NCBI GenBank assembly: GCA_016712345.1
Contig: JADJRH010000001.1
Span: forward strand, 3,038,001-3,102,000
DNA length: 64,000 nucleotides
Reading direction: 5' to 3'
From: Polyangiaceae bacterium
Lineage (GTDB): Bacteria; Myxococcota_A; Polyangia; Polyangiales; Polyangiaceae
Part shown: positions 52,781-60,909 of the stretch, one piece after another
Layout of the letters: each line of letters starts with the position of its first letter
Position numbering within the stretch: position 1 is the stretch's first letter
The notes under the pieces: generated by a model
The model's input: the letters and a program-made list of their open reading frames with translations, nothing else
Told to the model about the DNA's origin: nothing
Database searches by the model: none
Made by a program: the position numbers and the translations under genes

Positions 52781-55530
52781 GGCGCCTCGTTATCTCCCGA
52801 CAACCCTTGAAGTACGGCAAGGATGCGACTTCTTACCTCAGCGGTGCGCGGACCGGGGGCGACCTTTTGCCCATCGCTGCCCTCGCCAACGTAGAACACG
52901 TCGGCCACGCGCGTCCCTTCGGTGTTGATTTTCGCCAGGGCAATTGAGAGCCCAAGCGCATAAAGCGTTTCGGCAATTGCGAAGAGCAACCCCGGCCGGT
53001 CCTCCGCGAAGACCTCGATCACCGTGTGAGTTTTTGATGCTCTGTCATCGATCGTGACCTGCGTTCGAACTTTGGGGGTCGCGCGCCGCAGGCCACCTTG
53101 GTACCGCTTATGCGCCATTTCGACGGCGTCTTTGGCGCCTGTGAGCAAAGACACGATGTCGGCCGCAAGCTTGGGCACGGAACGCGCCACTCCTGAAACA
53201 CCGTCGCCTCGATCGCGCACCCAAAAGATGTCTACCGCCTGCGTTGTCCGGCTTTCACCTGCCGTTGGCTTGCGCGAGTAAATCTGCGCCGCGTGAACTT
53301 CTAGGCGTGACGCCGCAAACGCCGCGGTGATCTTTGCAAGCAGACCGGGCTGGTCGGGCGCGACAACACACACTTCGGCGGCCCCCGGATGACGCGACGG
53401 TACGAGCGACACGCTCACCAAGTCCGACTCGTGCGCTCGCACCGCTTCAGCGTGATGGGCGATTGCCACGGGCGCGTTTGAAAGCAGGTACCGATCACCC
53501 ATGGAGGCAAGGTAGCTCTGAACAAAACTCCTTCGGATCTCGCGCTCGCGAGCCTCCCGTGACGGCAACGCGTCGATCGCTTCCATCACTTCAACCGCGG
53601 CTCTGGCCACGCGGGCGTCCTTCGTAACCTCACCCCCCAGAGACGAATCGGTGGCGAGATAAAGCTCATCGAGCATTCGTGCTTTCCACGACGTCATCGA
53701 CGTCGGGCTCGTTGTGGATAGATCCGCCACGGTGAGCAGATAAAGGTCGCGAAGGGTTTCACGGCTTGCCGAAACTTCACGCGAGAACTCCTCGACGGTG
53801 AGGGGATCATCCACGTCGCGACGCGTGGCCACGTGGTACATCACAAGGTGTTTTCGAATGAGGTGGCACGCTTCGGCCACGTCTTCGGGGGCAAGCCGCA
53901 ACCTTTCGAGAATGGGTTTGGCCATGTCCGCGCCTCGATTGGCGTGGTCCGTTCCCCCAATGGCCTTGCCAACGTCGTGGAGCAGCGTTGCGAAAAACAG
54001 CATGGCCGGCCGCGTGACCTCAACGGCGAGCCGACACGCGAGCGGATGTTCCTGAGCAAGTTCACCTCGCGTGAGGGCACCGAGCCGTGCAACTGCCGCC
54101 ACCGAGTGTACATCTACTGTGTACACATGGTACATGTCGTGGTGCGTACGCCCCACCACCGGAGAAAACTCCGGGATCATCGCCAAGAGCAGCCCGAGGT
54201 CGTAAAGCTCGCGAACCACCGAACCGGCTCGCAACTTGGTTTCTTTTGGTGTTGCAACCAGCGAAACGAACAGCGCGGCGGCCTCCGCATCGGCGCGCAG
54301 ATCGGCGCACCACGCTGATTCTGTGCAGGCTCCGGCAATTGCATCACGCGTGTGCGGAAGAAGCGGAACGCCTCGATCCACCGCAGCGGCAACAAGTCGA
54401 AGTGCGAGCGCCGGATCGGAGCGCAACAGTTCTTTGTCGCGCATCGCCACGTGCTCGTCGAAGAGCATCACCCCTCTACCGAGATCTTCCTCGCGGGGTT
54501 TTTTTCGGTGCAGCACTGGTGTTACGAGCGACAGGATCATGTCGAGAGCGCGCGAGATCGTCCGCGCGTTTCGGTAGTAGTCGCTCATCATCCGCTCGAT
54601 CGATTCTGGCCCGCTTCCGTATCCGAGCAGTGCTGCCACCGCTTCCTGCTCATCGAAAGTCAATCGATCGGCGCGTCGTCCGGCACGCGCGTGAAGAATG
54701 TTTCGAACGCACCAATGCGCTTCGGTTGCGGCTTCAATTTGTTCGGCTTCGCGCTGCACAACGATCCCCACGCGCCGCACAAGTTCACGCAGATCACCAA
54801 AGCCGAATCGTGCCTTGAGAGCCCAATAGACAACGTCGAAGTCGCGCAGACCGCCGGCTCCGTTTTTCACGTCCGGCTCCAAAAGGTACACACTGCCGCC
54901 GAACCGTTCGTGCCGATGTGTCACCTCGGCGGTGAGCCGCTCCGCGAAACGCGGCGTTTCAGAATGCGCGAAAAGCCCCGATGAACATCGTCGCCGGATC
55001 TCATCAAACGCCTCCACGGAACCCGCGATCGGCCTTAGATCCAAGAGTGACGTCGCCGTTGGCAAATCGGTGCGCGCCGTTTCGAGCAGCTCATCGATCG
55101 CCGCAACTTGGTGGCCCACGCTGATACCCATGTCCCAAAGCGGGTAGAGCAACGCGTCGGCCACCGCCGTCGCCCGCTCCGGTCGCGACGCAATTAGCCG
55201 GACATCAATGTCGCTTTTGAGCGCGAGCGCGCCGCGACCGTAGCTGCCGACAGCCGCAAAAAGTACACCTTCCCATGCCGCCTTGTCGGTTGCGCGGGTG
55301 TACATTTCAGTCCACAGCCGCGACAGGAGTGCGTCGTACGCAGCGGCGTTTTGTTTGCCGAGCCGGGCGCCGATTTCAGGCACGTCCACCTTTGAAAGCG
55401 CGGGCACCGCCTTGGTGAGTTCGCCCAGAAATCCCGACGATATTTCAGCGCGCGACGCTTCAAAATCGCACCGCAAAGATTCAAAAAAAGGGTCGGCGTT
55501 GCGCGCCGATTCAGCTGTTTGAGGGTTCAT
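52765..55530 (-). CDS. glnD: [Protein-PII] uridylyltransferase
   Basis: About 921 residues from ATG 55530, the full length for GlnD. The nucleotidyltransferase domain has GSYGRGALALKSDIDVRL (G-S-x-x-R and D-x-D), the HD domain has LLHDVGKAIGG followed by HANRGADMA, and two ACT domains sit at the C-terminus (CVVAPDQPGLLAKITAAF and VFAEDRPGLLFAIAETL). GlnD senses glutamine and uridylylates PII (GlnB/GlnK); neither is nearby. I chose ATG 55530 because the longer frame from 55611 has no homology-like sequence. It overlaps the CheR gene by 20 bp. Confidence 0.93.
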   Translation of the reverse strand: MNPQTAESARNADPFFESLRCDFEASRAEISSGFLGELTKAVPALSKVDVPEIGARLGKQNAAAYDALLSRLWTEMYTRATDKAAWEGVLFAAVGSYGRGALALKSDIDVRLIASRPERATAVADALLYPLWDMGISVGHQVAAIDELLETARTDLPTATSLLDLRPIAGSVEAFDEIRRRCSSGLFAHSETPRFAERLTAEVTHRHERFGGSVYLLEPDVKNGAGGLRDFDVVYWALKARFGFGDLRELVRRVGIVVQREAEQIEAATEAHWCVRNILHARAGRRADRLTFDEQEAVAALLGYGSGPESIERMMSDYYRNARTISRALDMILSLVTPVLHRKKPREEDLGRGVMLFDEHVAMRDKELLRSDPALALRLVAAAVDRGVPLLPHTRDAIAGACTESAWCADLRADAEAAALFVSLVATPKETKLRAGSVVRELYDLGLLLAMIPEFSPVVGRTHHDMYHVYTVDVHSVAAVARLGALTRGELAQEHPLACRLAVEVTRPAMLFFATLLHDVGKAIGGTDHANRGADMAKPILERLRLAPEDVAEACHLIRKHLVMYHVATRRDVDDPLTVEEFSREVSASRETLRDLYLLTVADLSTTSPTSMTSWKARMLDELYLATDSSLGGEVTKDARVARAAVEVMEAIDALPSREAREREIRRSFVQSYLASMGDRYLLSNAPVAIAHHAEAVRAHESDLVSVSLVPSRHPGAAEVCVVAPDQPGLLAKITAAFAASRLEVHAAQIYSRKPTAGESRTTQAVDIFWVRDRGDGVSGVARSVPKLAADIVSLLTGAKDAVEMAHKRYQGGLRRATPKVRTQVTIDDRASKTHTVIEVFAEDRPGLLFAIAETLYALGLSIALAKINTEGTRVADVFYVGEGSDGQKVAPGPRTAEVRSRILAVLQGLSGDNEAPWAVR

Positions 55531-56335
55531 TGGGCGGGCGGTTGTGAAATGCGACAACACCCGGCGCGAGCCGGATCGGTTCGAGAACAGAAGAGAGTCG
55601 CACCGCTTCACTTGCGGCGGAAACCAAGATCCCCCCGCGATCGAGTGAATTGGCGAGCCTCACGGCCACGCGCGTTCCGGAGCGTTCGGCGAAGTAAAGG
55701 AGCACGTTCTTAAAGAGCACGAGATGAAACGGACCACGCGGGATCCACTGCATGAGGTCGCGCACTTCAAACGAAACATTGGTGCGCAGCGGATGAGTCA
55801 CGCTCACGCCGCCCGCTTCCATTGAAAAATATCTTCGAACAAAAGCACGCGGCAGCTCGCGCACTTGGTCTGTGCTGTATCGCCCGGCGCGCGCGGTTTC
55901 GATCGCCTCCGCAGAACGGTCAACGCCGAGCACGTGGTATCGGCGCCCCTTTTCTGAAAGCAACATAGCCAGTGTGTACGCTTCTTCGCCGGTGCTGCAC
56001 CCCGCCGAGAGCGCGAAAATCGGCATGGTTGGGCGCACGTTGTTGCAAAGATGTTCCACGACGGCGTCCCACTGCTGCGGGTCGCGCAGAAAGCGGGTTT
56101 CGCCCACCCGCAGCGACGTCATCAAATCATTCATCGCCGGCACATCTTCGGTGAGCCGGCCCGCGACCAAGTCCCAATCGCAGGCGGCGCGCACGATGTA
56201 CACATCGAGAAATGTACCCACGCGATCGCGAATCCACGACGGCGCGCGCGCCGTGCCCAAACCGAAGCGCTTTTGCGCTGCGATCAGAACACGGTCGATG
56301 GCTTTGTCGCGGGTCGTCACTCGTTCTCCACGCAT
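55511..56335 (-). CDS. CheR-type protein-glutamate methyltransferase
   Basis: 274 residues. N-terminal helical CheR_N region, then the SAM domain: VGETRFLRDPQQWDAV, SAGCSTGEEAYTLAMLL (motif I of the CheR family), and KNVLLYFAERSGTRVAVRLA (family form RNVLIYF). Methylates receptor glutamates in chemosensory systems. No chemoreceptor or CheA/CheB gene is in this window, so it may belong to an alternative chemosensory pathway elsewhere. Confidence 0.85.
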   Translation of the reverse strand: MRGERVTTRDKAIDRVLIAAQKRFGLGTARAPSWIRDRVGTFLDVYIVRAACDWDLVAGRLTEDVPAMNDLMTSLRVGETRFLRDPQQWDAVVEHLCNNVRPTMPIFALSAGCSTGEEAYTLAMLLSEKGRRYHVLGVDRSAEAIETARAGRYSTDQVRELPRAFVRRYFSMEAGGVSVTHPLRTNVSFEVRDLMQWIPRGPFHLVLFKNVLLYFAERSGTRVAVRLANSLDRGGILVSAASEAVRLSSVLEPIRLAPGVVAFHNRPPNEPSNS

Positions 56336-56575
56336 CGGCGGAACGGGATTGAACCCATTCCCCGGCGCTCAAACCCCAAACAGCAGGTGTGCCGAGAGTA
56401 TCGCGGTGGGCCGCCCATCCCAAGCGAACCGAAGCCATCCTCTGCCGCACCCCCCGTAACCCATCGTTCACAACGCGGGTCGGTCGACCCGCTGTCGCTC
56501 CTTGGATCCCGATGAAACGCGCGATTGGCGAGGTGGTGAGCGCTGGCAAAAAGCTTGCAAAGAATTTCAAACGCC

Positions 56576-57529
56576 ATGCTTCGATCCGCGTCTCGCTGGG
56601 CCACCATCACCTCCCTCGCTCTCGCGTCGACCTTCGCCACCTCCGCCGCGTTGGCCGACGATCCGCCCGCGCCCCCGACCGATCCGTCGTGGACTTCGGA
56701 CGAGCTGCCGAGCCTGCCGCCGTCGCAGGTGCCTCCCAATGTGAAGGTGCAACCCAACGGCGGTGTTGTGGTTACGCAAACCCCCGATCAAAAGGTGGAT
56801 GTACACGCGCGAACGCCGTCGGGCACTATTCACGCTTACGGCTGCGATCGCGTCGTGTTCGACCCAAACGATAAGTCGGGTCCGCTGCCTCCCGGGGTTG
56901 CTGCTCCGCCGTGCGCCGCGCCGCCTCCGCCCCCGCCCCCACCGCCGGCATACGGTTATCAACCCAGGTATTACCCGGCGTATACTCCCGTTGTCGGACG
57001 CCGAGAAAAACCGCGTTACGCTCCCGATCCGGGCCGAAAAGCGGCTCTGATCGCATCCAGCCTTGTCTTCGGTCTTGGAACTGTTGCTTCGGGAACAACC
57101 TATATCGTCAACATCGCCGATCGCGGGGTGGGTGATTGTTCGCTCATTGAGAGCTGTGGAAATCGAGACGCCCGGACATCCCTTTTGGCAATGGGCGCCA
57201 TCATGACGTTTACACCAAGTATTCCAAGATTCGTCGTCGGCGACTGGAAGCTTGGTTTGCTTTGGACCGGTCTTCGCGGAGGCTCATTTGCGCTCGGCAG
57301 CGCCATTAACTGGGGAGCCGACGGCGCGATCATGCCGGTGACCTTCTCGTTCCTCGCCCCCCTCACGCTGGGCATTATCGACCTCGCGACAACACCTCAT
57401 CGTGAAAACCTCGAACCCAAAGTGAAGGTAGAAACCGCGTCGCTCAAGCTCGACGGTTTTGGCCCCACAGCCATGGTCGACCAGCGTGGAAATACAGTGC
57501 CCGCGCTCGGAGCCATGGGCCGCTGGTAA
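56576..57529 (+). CDS. Hypothetical exported Pro-rich protein with membrane segments
   Basis: I do not recognise this protein. About 317 residues from ATG 56576. Signal peptide (ITSLALASTFATSAALA), then a region with KVQPNGGVVVTQTPDQKVDV and a polyproline stretch (about ten prolines), a tyrosine-rich piece, and four hydrophobic segments (from about residue 150). The C-terminal half is therefore likely membrane-embedded. It is divergent from the CheR gene. Its product probably sits in the envelope. Confidence 0.65.
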   Translation: MLRSASRWATITSLALASTFATSAALADDPPAPPTDPSWTSDELPSLPPSQVPPNVKVQPNGGVVVTQTPDQKVDVHARTPSGTIHAYGCDRVVFDPNDKSGPLPPGVAAPPCAAPPPPPPPPPAYGYQPRYYPAYTPVVGRREKPRYAPDPGRKAALIASSLVFGLGTVASGTTYIVNIADRGVGDCSLIESCGNRDARTSLLAMGAIMTFTPSIPRFVVGDWKLGLLWTGLRGGSFALGSAINWGADGAIMPVTFSFLAPLTLGIIDLATTPHRENLEPKVKVETASLKLDGFGPTAMVDQRGNTVPALGAMGRW

Positions 57530-57534
57530 ACCCG

Positions 57535-57870
57535 CTATCCCAAAAACCCTGCTTTTCGAGCCGTTTTTGACTCTGATCCGGCATCAAAAGCCGCCGCAAA
57601 AAGATCTTCAAGCGCGATCAAAAACGTTTCACCTTTGGTGTTTCGTGCGTACACAACGGTGTGCGCCACGCGCACCGCTTCAATTTTTTGCACCGTGAGA
57701 GAAACGCCGTCGTGCGCGGCGTAGAGCGACAGAAGTCGCCCGCTCTCAAGAACAGACCATCCGTCCTGCTCTTTGGATTGCGCTTCCGAAAGCACGGCCT
57801 TCAGCATGTCGTGAGTCATGCGTGGGTTTTTGCCGGCCCGCGCTTCTGAGTCAAGGACGGCGAGCTTCAT
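57535..57870 (-). CDS. Hypothetical small protein (111 aa)
   Basis: I do not recognise this protein. From ATG 57870 it encodes MKLAVLDSEARAGKNPRMTH, then a helical DMLKAVLSEAQSKEQDG, a strand-rich middle (WSVLESGRLLSLYAAHDGVSL) and a C-terminal helical region. No signal peptide or membrane segment. It lies between the previous gene (convergent, 5 bp apart) and mlaF (divergent, 20 bp between starts). A GTACAC motif at 57648 falls near its 3' end. A TTG-started extension to 57936 is unlikely. Confidence 0.55.
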   Translation of the reverse strand: MKLAVLDSEARAGKNPRMTHDMLKAVLSEAQSKEQDGWSVLESGRLLSLYAAHDGVSLTVQKIEAVRVAHTVVYARNTKGETFLIALEDLFAAAFDAGSESKTARKAGFLG

Positions 57871-57890
57871 TTCAATGGTAGCCTCGCAAC

Positions 57891-58739
57891 GTGGGTTTGT
57901 TTTCGCGCGGCTCAAAAGCGCCACCCCAGCCTTCAATGCCGATCCCGCCCGAGGATCACATTTTCGTCGACGACGTTAAGAAGTCGTTCGGCCAAACCCA
58001 CGTCATCCACGGGATCACGATGCATCTGCGCCGCCAGGAAACAGCGGTGATCATCGGCGGATCGGGCGCGGGGAAAACAACGTTGCTCCGCATGTTGATC
58101 GGTCTTGAGCGCCCATCGTCGGGACACATCTGGGTCGACGGTGAAGACATGTCCGCGCTCGACGACTACGAGATGAATCGCATGCGCCAGAAGTTCGGCA
58201 TGATGTTTCAGTACGCCGCGCTTTTGGACTCGCTCACTGTGTTTGACAACGTGGCGTTTCCGCTGCGCGAACACAAAAAAAACATGACCGAAAAAGAGAT
58301 CCGCGATCGCGTTGTGCGAATGCTCAACGGTCTCGGGATCATGAACAAAGAAGAGCGCATGCCCTCCGAACTGTCGGGTGGTCAGCGCAAACGCGTGGGT
58401 CTCGCGCGCGCTCTCATGCTCGATCCAGAAATCTTGATTTACGACGAACCCACGTCCGGCCTCGATCCGCTTACGAGCCGCATGGTCGATGACCTGATTG
58501 AAGAGACGCGCGCCAAATTCAACATCACAAGCGTTGTGATCTCCCACGACATGGCGAGCACATTTCGCATCGCTCATCAGGCTTTTTTGGTGGTTCACGG
58601 CAAAGTGATTGCCCACGGCAAACCCGATGAGTTGGCGTTTGGTGAAAACGAAGAAGCGCGCAACTTCATCAAAGCCTCGGGCATTGCGGCCGATCGCATC
58701 CGGCGCGTCGATTCATCAAAAGGTGGCACCGCCATTTAG
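57891..58739 (+). CDS. mlaF: MlaF-type ABC transporter ATPase (phospholipid transport)
   Basis: 282 residues from GTG (ATG 57936 possible). ABC ATPase with Walker A GGSGAGKTTLLRMLIG, Q-loop MFQYAALLDSLTVFDNVAF (typical MlaF sequence), signature SELSGGQRKRVGLARAL, Walker B ILIYDEPTSGLDPLT, and an extended C-terminal region. MlaF powers the Mla lipid-asymmetry system with MlaE, MlaD and MlaB. None of these partners is adjacent, which is unusual because mlaF is normally in an operon. Confidence 0.88.
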   Translation: MGLFSRGSKAPPQPSMPIPPEDHIFVDDVKKSFGQTHVIHGITMHLRRQETAVIIGGSGAGKTTLLRMLIGLERPSSGHIWVDGEDMSALDDYEMNRMRQKFGMMFQYAALLDSLTVFDNVAFPLREHKKNMTEKEIRDRVVRMLNGLGIMNKEERMPSELSGGQRKRVGLARALMLDPEILIYDEPTSGLDPLTSRMVDDLIEETRAKFNITSVVISHDMASTFRIAHQAFLVVHGKVIAHGKPDELAFGENEEARNFIKASGIAADRIRRVDSSKGGTAI

Positions 58740-58880
58740 ATTTTGATGTGTACCCACTCCCTGGGTAGCCCGCCCCCGCCACGCAACGACCGGACCCCGT
58801 TTCGACACCAAGATCCCAGCCCGGCGCTCCGAGAAAACGGAGTGTTCTTATCAGGCGGCGTTTTGATATCGTTCTCACCA

Positions 58881-59090
58881 ATGGAGAAAGCCAAAACCTG
58901 GGCAACGCGCTTGTCGGTGGTTGTTGTGGCCGCCGGCGCTCTTCTTTCCCGCGATGCGTGTTTGGGCGGAGCGCGCCCGCCGCCTCCCATCGAGCCCACC
59001 GCAACTGCGGTTGCCACGGCCAATCCGGCGCCCAAACCTCCCCAAGCGGTGGCCACCGACGCACCGGCCACAACCGCCGCCCCGCAGTGA
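58881..59090 (+). CDS. Short signal-peptide protein, possible first half of a frameshifted gene
   Basis: 69 residues from ATG 58881: a cleavable signal (MEKAKTWATRLSVVVVAAGALL) then a Pro/Ala/Thr-rich segment (PPPPIEPTATAVATANPAPK) ending at TGA. It has no folded domain. The next frame (+1 relative) continues with a four-helix membrane region, so this may be the N-terminus of one protein interrupted at a C-run (CCGCCCCGCAGTGA). Low-complexity content makes a functional call impossible. Confidence 0.45.
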   Translation: MEKAKTWATRLSVVVVAAGALLSRDACLGGARPPPPIEPTATAVATANPAPKPPQAVATDAPATTAAPQ

Positions 59091-59109
59091 CTCGTCGTTC
59101 GCGCAAACG

Positions 59110-59544
59110 TTGAATCCGCAGGTTCCGCTGGCGATCGGCGATCACGGAGCCGCATGGTTTCTGATCGCGTTTTCGATCACCCAATTGGTCGAAGTGCCGA
59201 TCTACCTTTTCGGTCTTCGATCACCCGATAAATCCCGCTCCTTTGTGCATCGTCTCGCCATCGCTTTCGGCGCGAGCGCAATCACGCATCCGGTTGTGTG
59301 GTTTGTTGCAGCCGCAATCACGGTGTTTCTTCTCTCCACGTTGATGCGCGCCGGGCTCCCGCCCTTGGGTGTACACAAAAATACTCTCGTCTACGGTGCC
59401 CTTTCAGAAGGGTTTGCCTTCTTCGTTGAGGGCCTTTATTTGCGGCATTTCAAAGCGAAAAGGCCCTTTGTCTTGTCGCTTGTCGCCAATGTTTCAAGTG
59501 TACTCATTGGGTCGGCGCTTGTGTGGGCGGTGAGCGGCTCATGA
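59110..59544 (+). CDS. Hypothetical four-helix membrane protein (possible C-terminal half of split gene)
   Basis: I do not recognise this protein. In the +1 frame relative to the previous ORF, residues following FAQTLNPQVPLAIGD contain four hydrophobic segments (AAWFLIAFSITQLVEVPIYL, LAIAFGASAITHPVVWFVAA, a third and a fourth ending SSVLIGSALVWAVSG). Start is uncertain: the only in-frame candidate near the junction is TTG 59110. It overlaps the polysaccharide deacetylase by 4 bp. Either an independent gene with a weak start or part of the frameshifted upstream protein. Confidence 0.5.
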   Translation: MNPQVPLAIGDHGAAWFLIAFSITQLVEVPIYLFGLRSPDKSRSFVHRLAIAFGASAITHPVVWFVAAAITVFLLSTLMRAGLPPLGVHKNTLVYGALSEGFAFFVEGLYLRHFKAKRPFVLSLVANVSSVLIGSALVWAVSGS

Positions 59545-60503
59545 GCGCTTCGCAACCCAAGCTGCTTTCTGTCTCCGTTGATCTCGACGGCATAAACGAC
59601 CACGCCCAAATTCACGGTTTGCCGCTTTTTCAAGCTGAAGATGAGCGTGTACACATCGCTTACGATCGAGCGGTCCCCCGAATCACGGCGTGGGCTGCCG
59701 ACCTTGGTTTGCCCCTTTCGCTCTTTGTGATTGGTCGCGATCTCACCCGACAGCGCAATGTGAACCACCTGCGTGAAGCTCACCGCCGCGGGCATGCGAT
59801 TGAGTGCCACTCCCTTTCGCACCGCTACAACCTCGTTCGCCTTGAAAAGCCGCTCTTAGAACGAGAAGTGTTCGGTGGGATGGACGCTATTTTTGGGGCT
59901 GTCGGTGAGCGCCCTCAAGGATTTAGGGCCCCGGGATACATAGTGAGCGATGCTCTGTTCGACACCCTCGAAGAAGCGCGCGTGGCATTCGATTCTTCGG
60001 TGTTTTCGTCACCTTTTTATTACGGAGCCAAAGCCCTTGTTCTCGCAACAATGCCCTTTCGATCGCGAACGTCCGTGAGCATTGTTGACCATCCAAGCGT
60101 GCTTCTTGCGCCCCGCGATCCGTACAGGCCCGCGCGCAATTACCGTGTGAAGGCGGGGCGCGGCGCCGGCCGCTCGTTGATTGAACTGCCCATCATGGTG
60201 TCGCCGATTCTCGGTCTACCCATCATTGGAACAGCGGTCGGCGCCGCGCCCCTTGCGATCGTCCGGCTTCTCGCGAGAATGTGTACACAAAGATCGTTCA
60301 TGAACCTTGAACTGCACGCCATGGACTTTCTCGACGCAGACGACGTTGCGCCGCATCCCCTCACGCGCGCTCAACCCGAGTTACATACCCCGCTCGCCGT
60401 GCGTCTCGACAGGCTCACCGAGTTTGTGAAAATCGCTCAAAAAGCAGGCTTTGCGAGCGTGACGTTGGCCGAAGCCGCCAAGCGATACGCCTCGTTTTTG
60501 TAG
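59541..60503 (+). CDS. Polysaccharide deacetylase (NodB-like)
   Basis: About 320 residues from ATG 59541, in an ATGA overlap with the membrane-protein gene. NodB-homology fold: LLSVSVDLDGINDHA (metal Asp), FVIGRDLTR, IECHSLSHRYNLVRL (the His-x-x-x-His metal site), GFRAPGYIVSD, and a C-terminal LDRLTEFVKIAQKAGFASV. Such enzymes deacetylate chitin-like oligosaccharides, peptidoglycan or sugar precursors. No signal peptide, so a cytosolic or precursor substrate is more likely. Confidence 0.85.
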   Translation: MSASQPKLLSVSVDLDGINDHAQIHGLPLFQAEDERVHIAYDRAVPRITAWAADLGLPLSLFVIGRDLTRQRNVNHLREAHRRGHAIECHSLSHRYNLVRLEKPLLEREVFGGMDAIFGAVGERPQGFRAPGYIVSDALFDTLEEARVAFDSSVFSSPFYYGAKALVLATMPFRSRTSVSIVDHPSVLLAPRDPYRPARNYRVKAGRGAGRSLIELPIMVSPILGLPIIGTAVGAAPLAIVRLLARMCTQRSFMNLELHAMDFLDADDVAPHPLTRAQPELHTPLAVRLDRLTEFVKIAQKAGFASVTLAEAAKRYASFL

Positions 60504-60588
60504 CTGCGCAGTCCACCAGGGAGCCGTCGCGCAACGACCTGAGACGTCTCGACTCCTGACACGTCGTAATCAACACGGAGTTGCTCCT

Positions 60589-60607
60589 GGGGCGGCTGCG
60601 CCGCCCC
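60589..60607 (+). terminator. GC-rich hairpin after the deacetylase gene
   Basis: GGGGCGGC-TGC-GCCGCCCC, 8-bp perfect stem with a 3-nt loop, followed by GTT and no strong U-tract. Plausible but weak intrinsic terminator, or RNA-stabilising hairpin. Confidence 0.5.
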
Positions 60608-60692
60608 GTTCGACCGGGAGGTAACTAGGTTTGGCGGCTCGGATGTACACAACGTTATTCCACCGGTCTCGCCGGCGTTTGTCTCGTTTTCG

Positions 60693-60717
60693 TGGTGGGT
60701 AGCATTGGACTTGAACC
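60693..60717 (-). pseudogene. tRNA 3'-end-like fragment
   Basis: On the minus strand the sequence reads GGTTCAAGTCC followed by AATGCTACCCACCA. This is the T-loop (GGTTCAA) plus an acceptor 3' strand and encoded CCA. No matching 5' acceptor (GGGTAGC) or anticodon arm lies upstream, so it cannot be a full tRNA. It may be the scar of a tRNA-targeting integrase or a coincidence. Confidence 0.4.
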
Positions 60718-60909
60718 ACACCATGCCGAGCCTGCATCGCCACGCTTTTCGCTTTCTCGCTAGGCACCGGCCTCGATGTCTTGCACGTTTTGCCGAGCCT
60801 GTGGCCGGGCTTCGCATCAGCGTTTGGCCGAAGGACCGTCAGTTACCCAGGAGGCACGGAGATTACGGGGATCCACGGACTCCGTGCCCCTCCGTGTCCC
60901 TTTGGCCAC

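Larger units (their letters stand above)
60504..60909. other. 406-bp gap between the deacetylase gene and a convergent gene
   Basis: No gene seen. It holds a GC hairpin at 60589-60607 (GGGGCGGC-TGC-GCCGCCCC), a GTACAC motif at about 60645, a tRNA-3'-end-like fragment on the minus strand at 60693-60717, and a block at about 60853-60900 with CACGGAG / CTCCGTG inverted elements that also appear past the next gene near 62985-63025. Confidence 0.6.
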
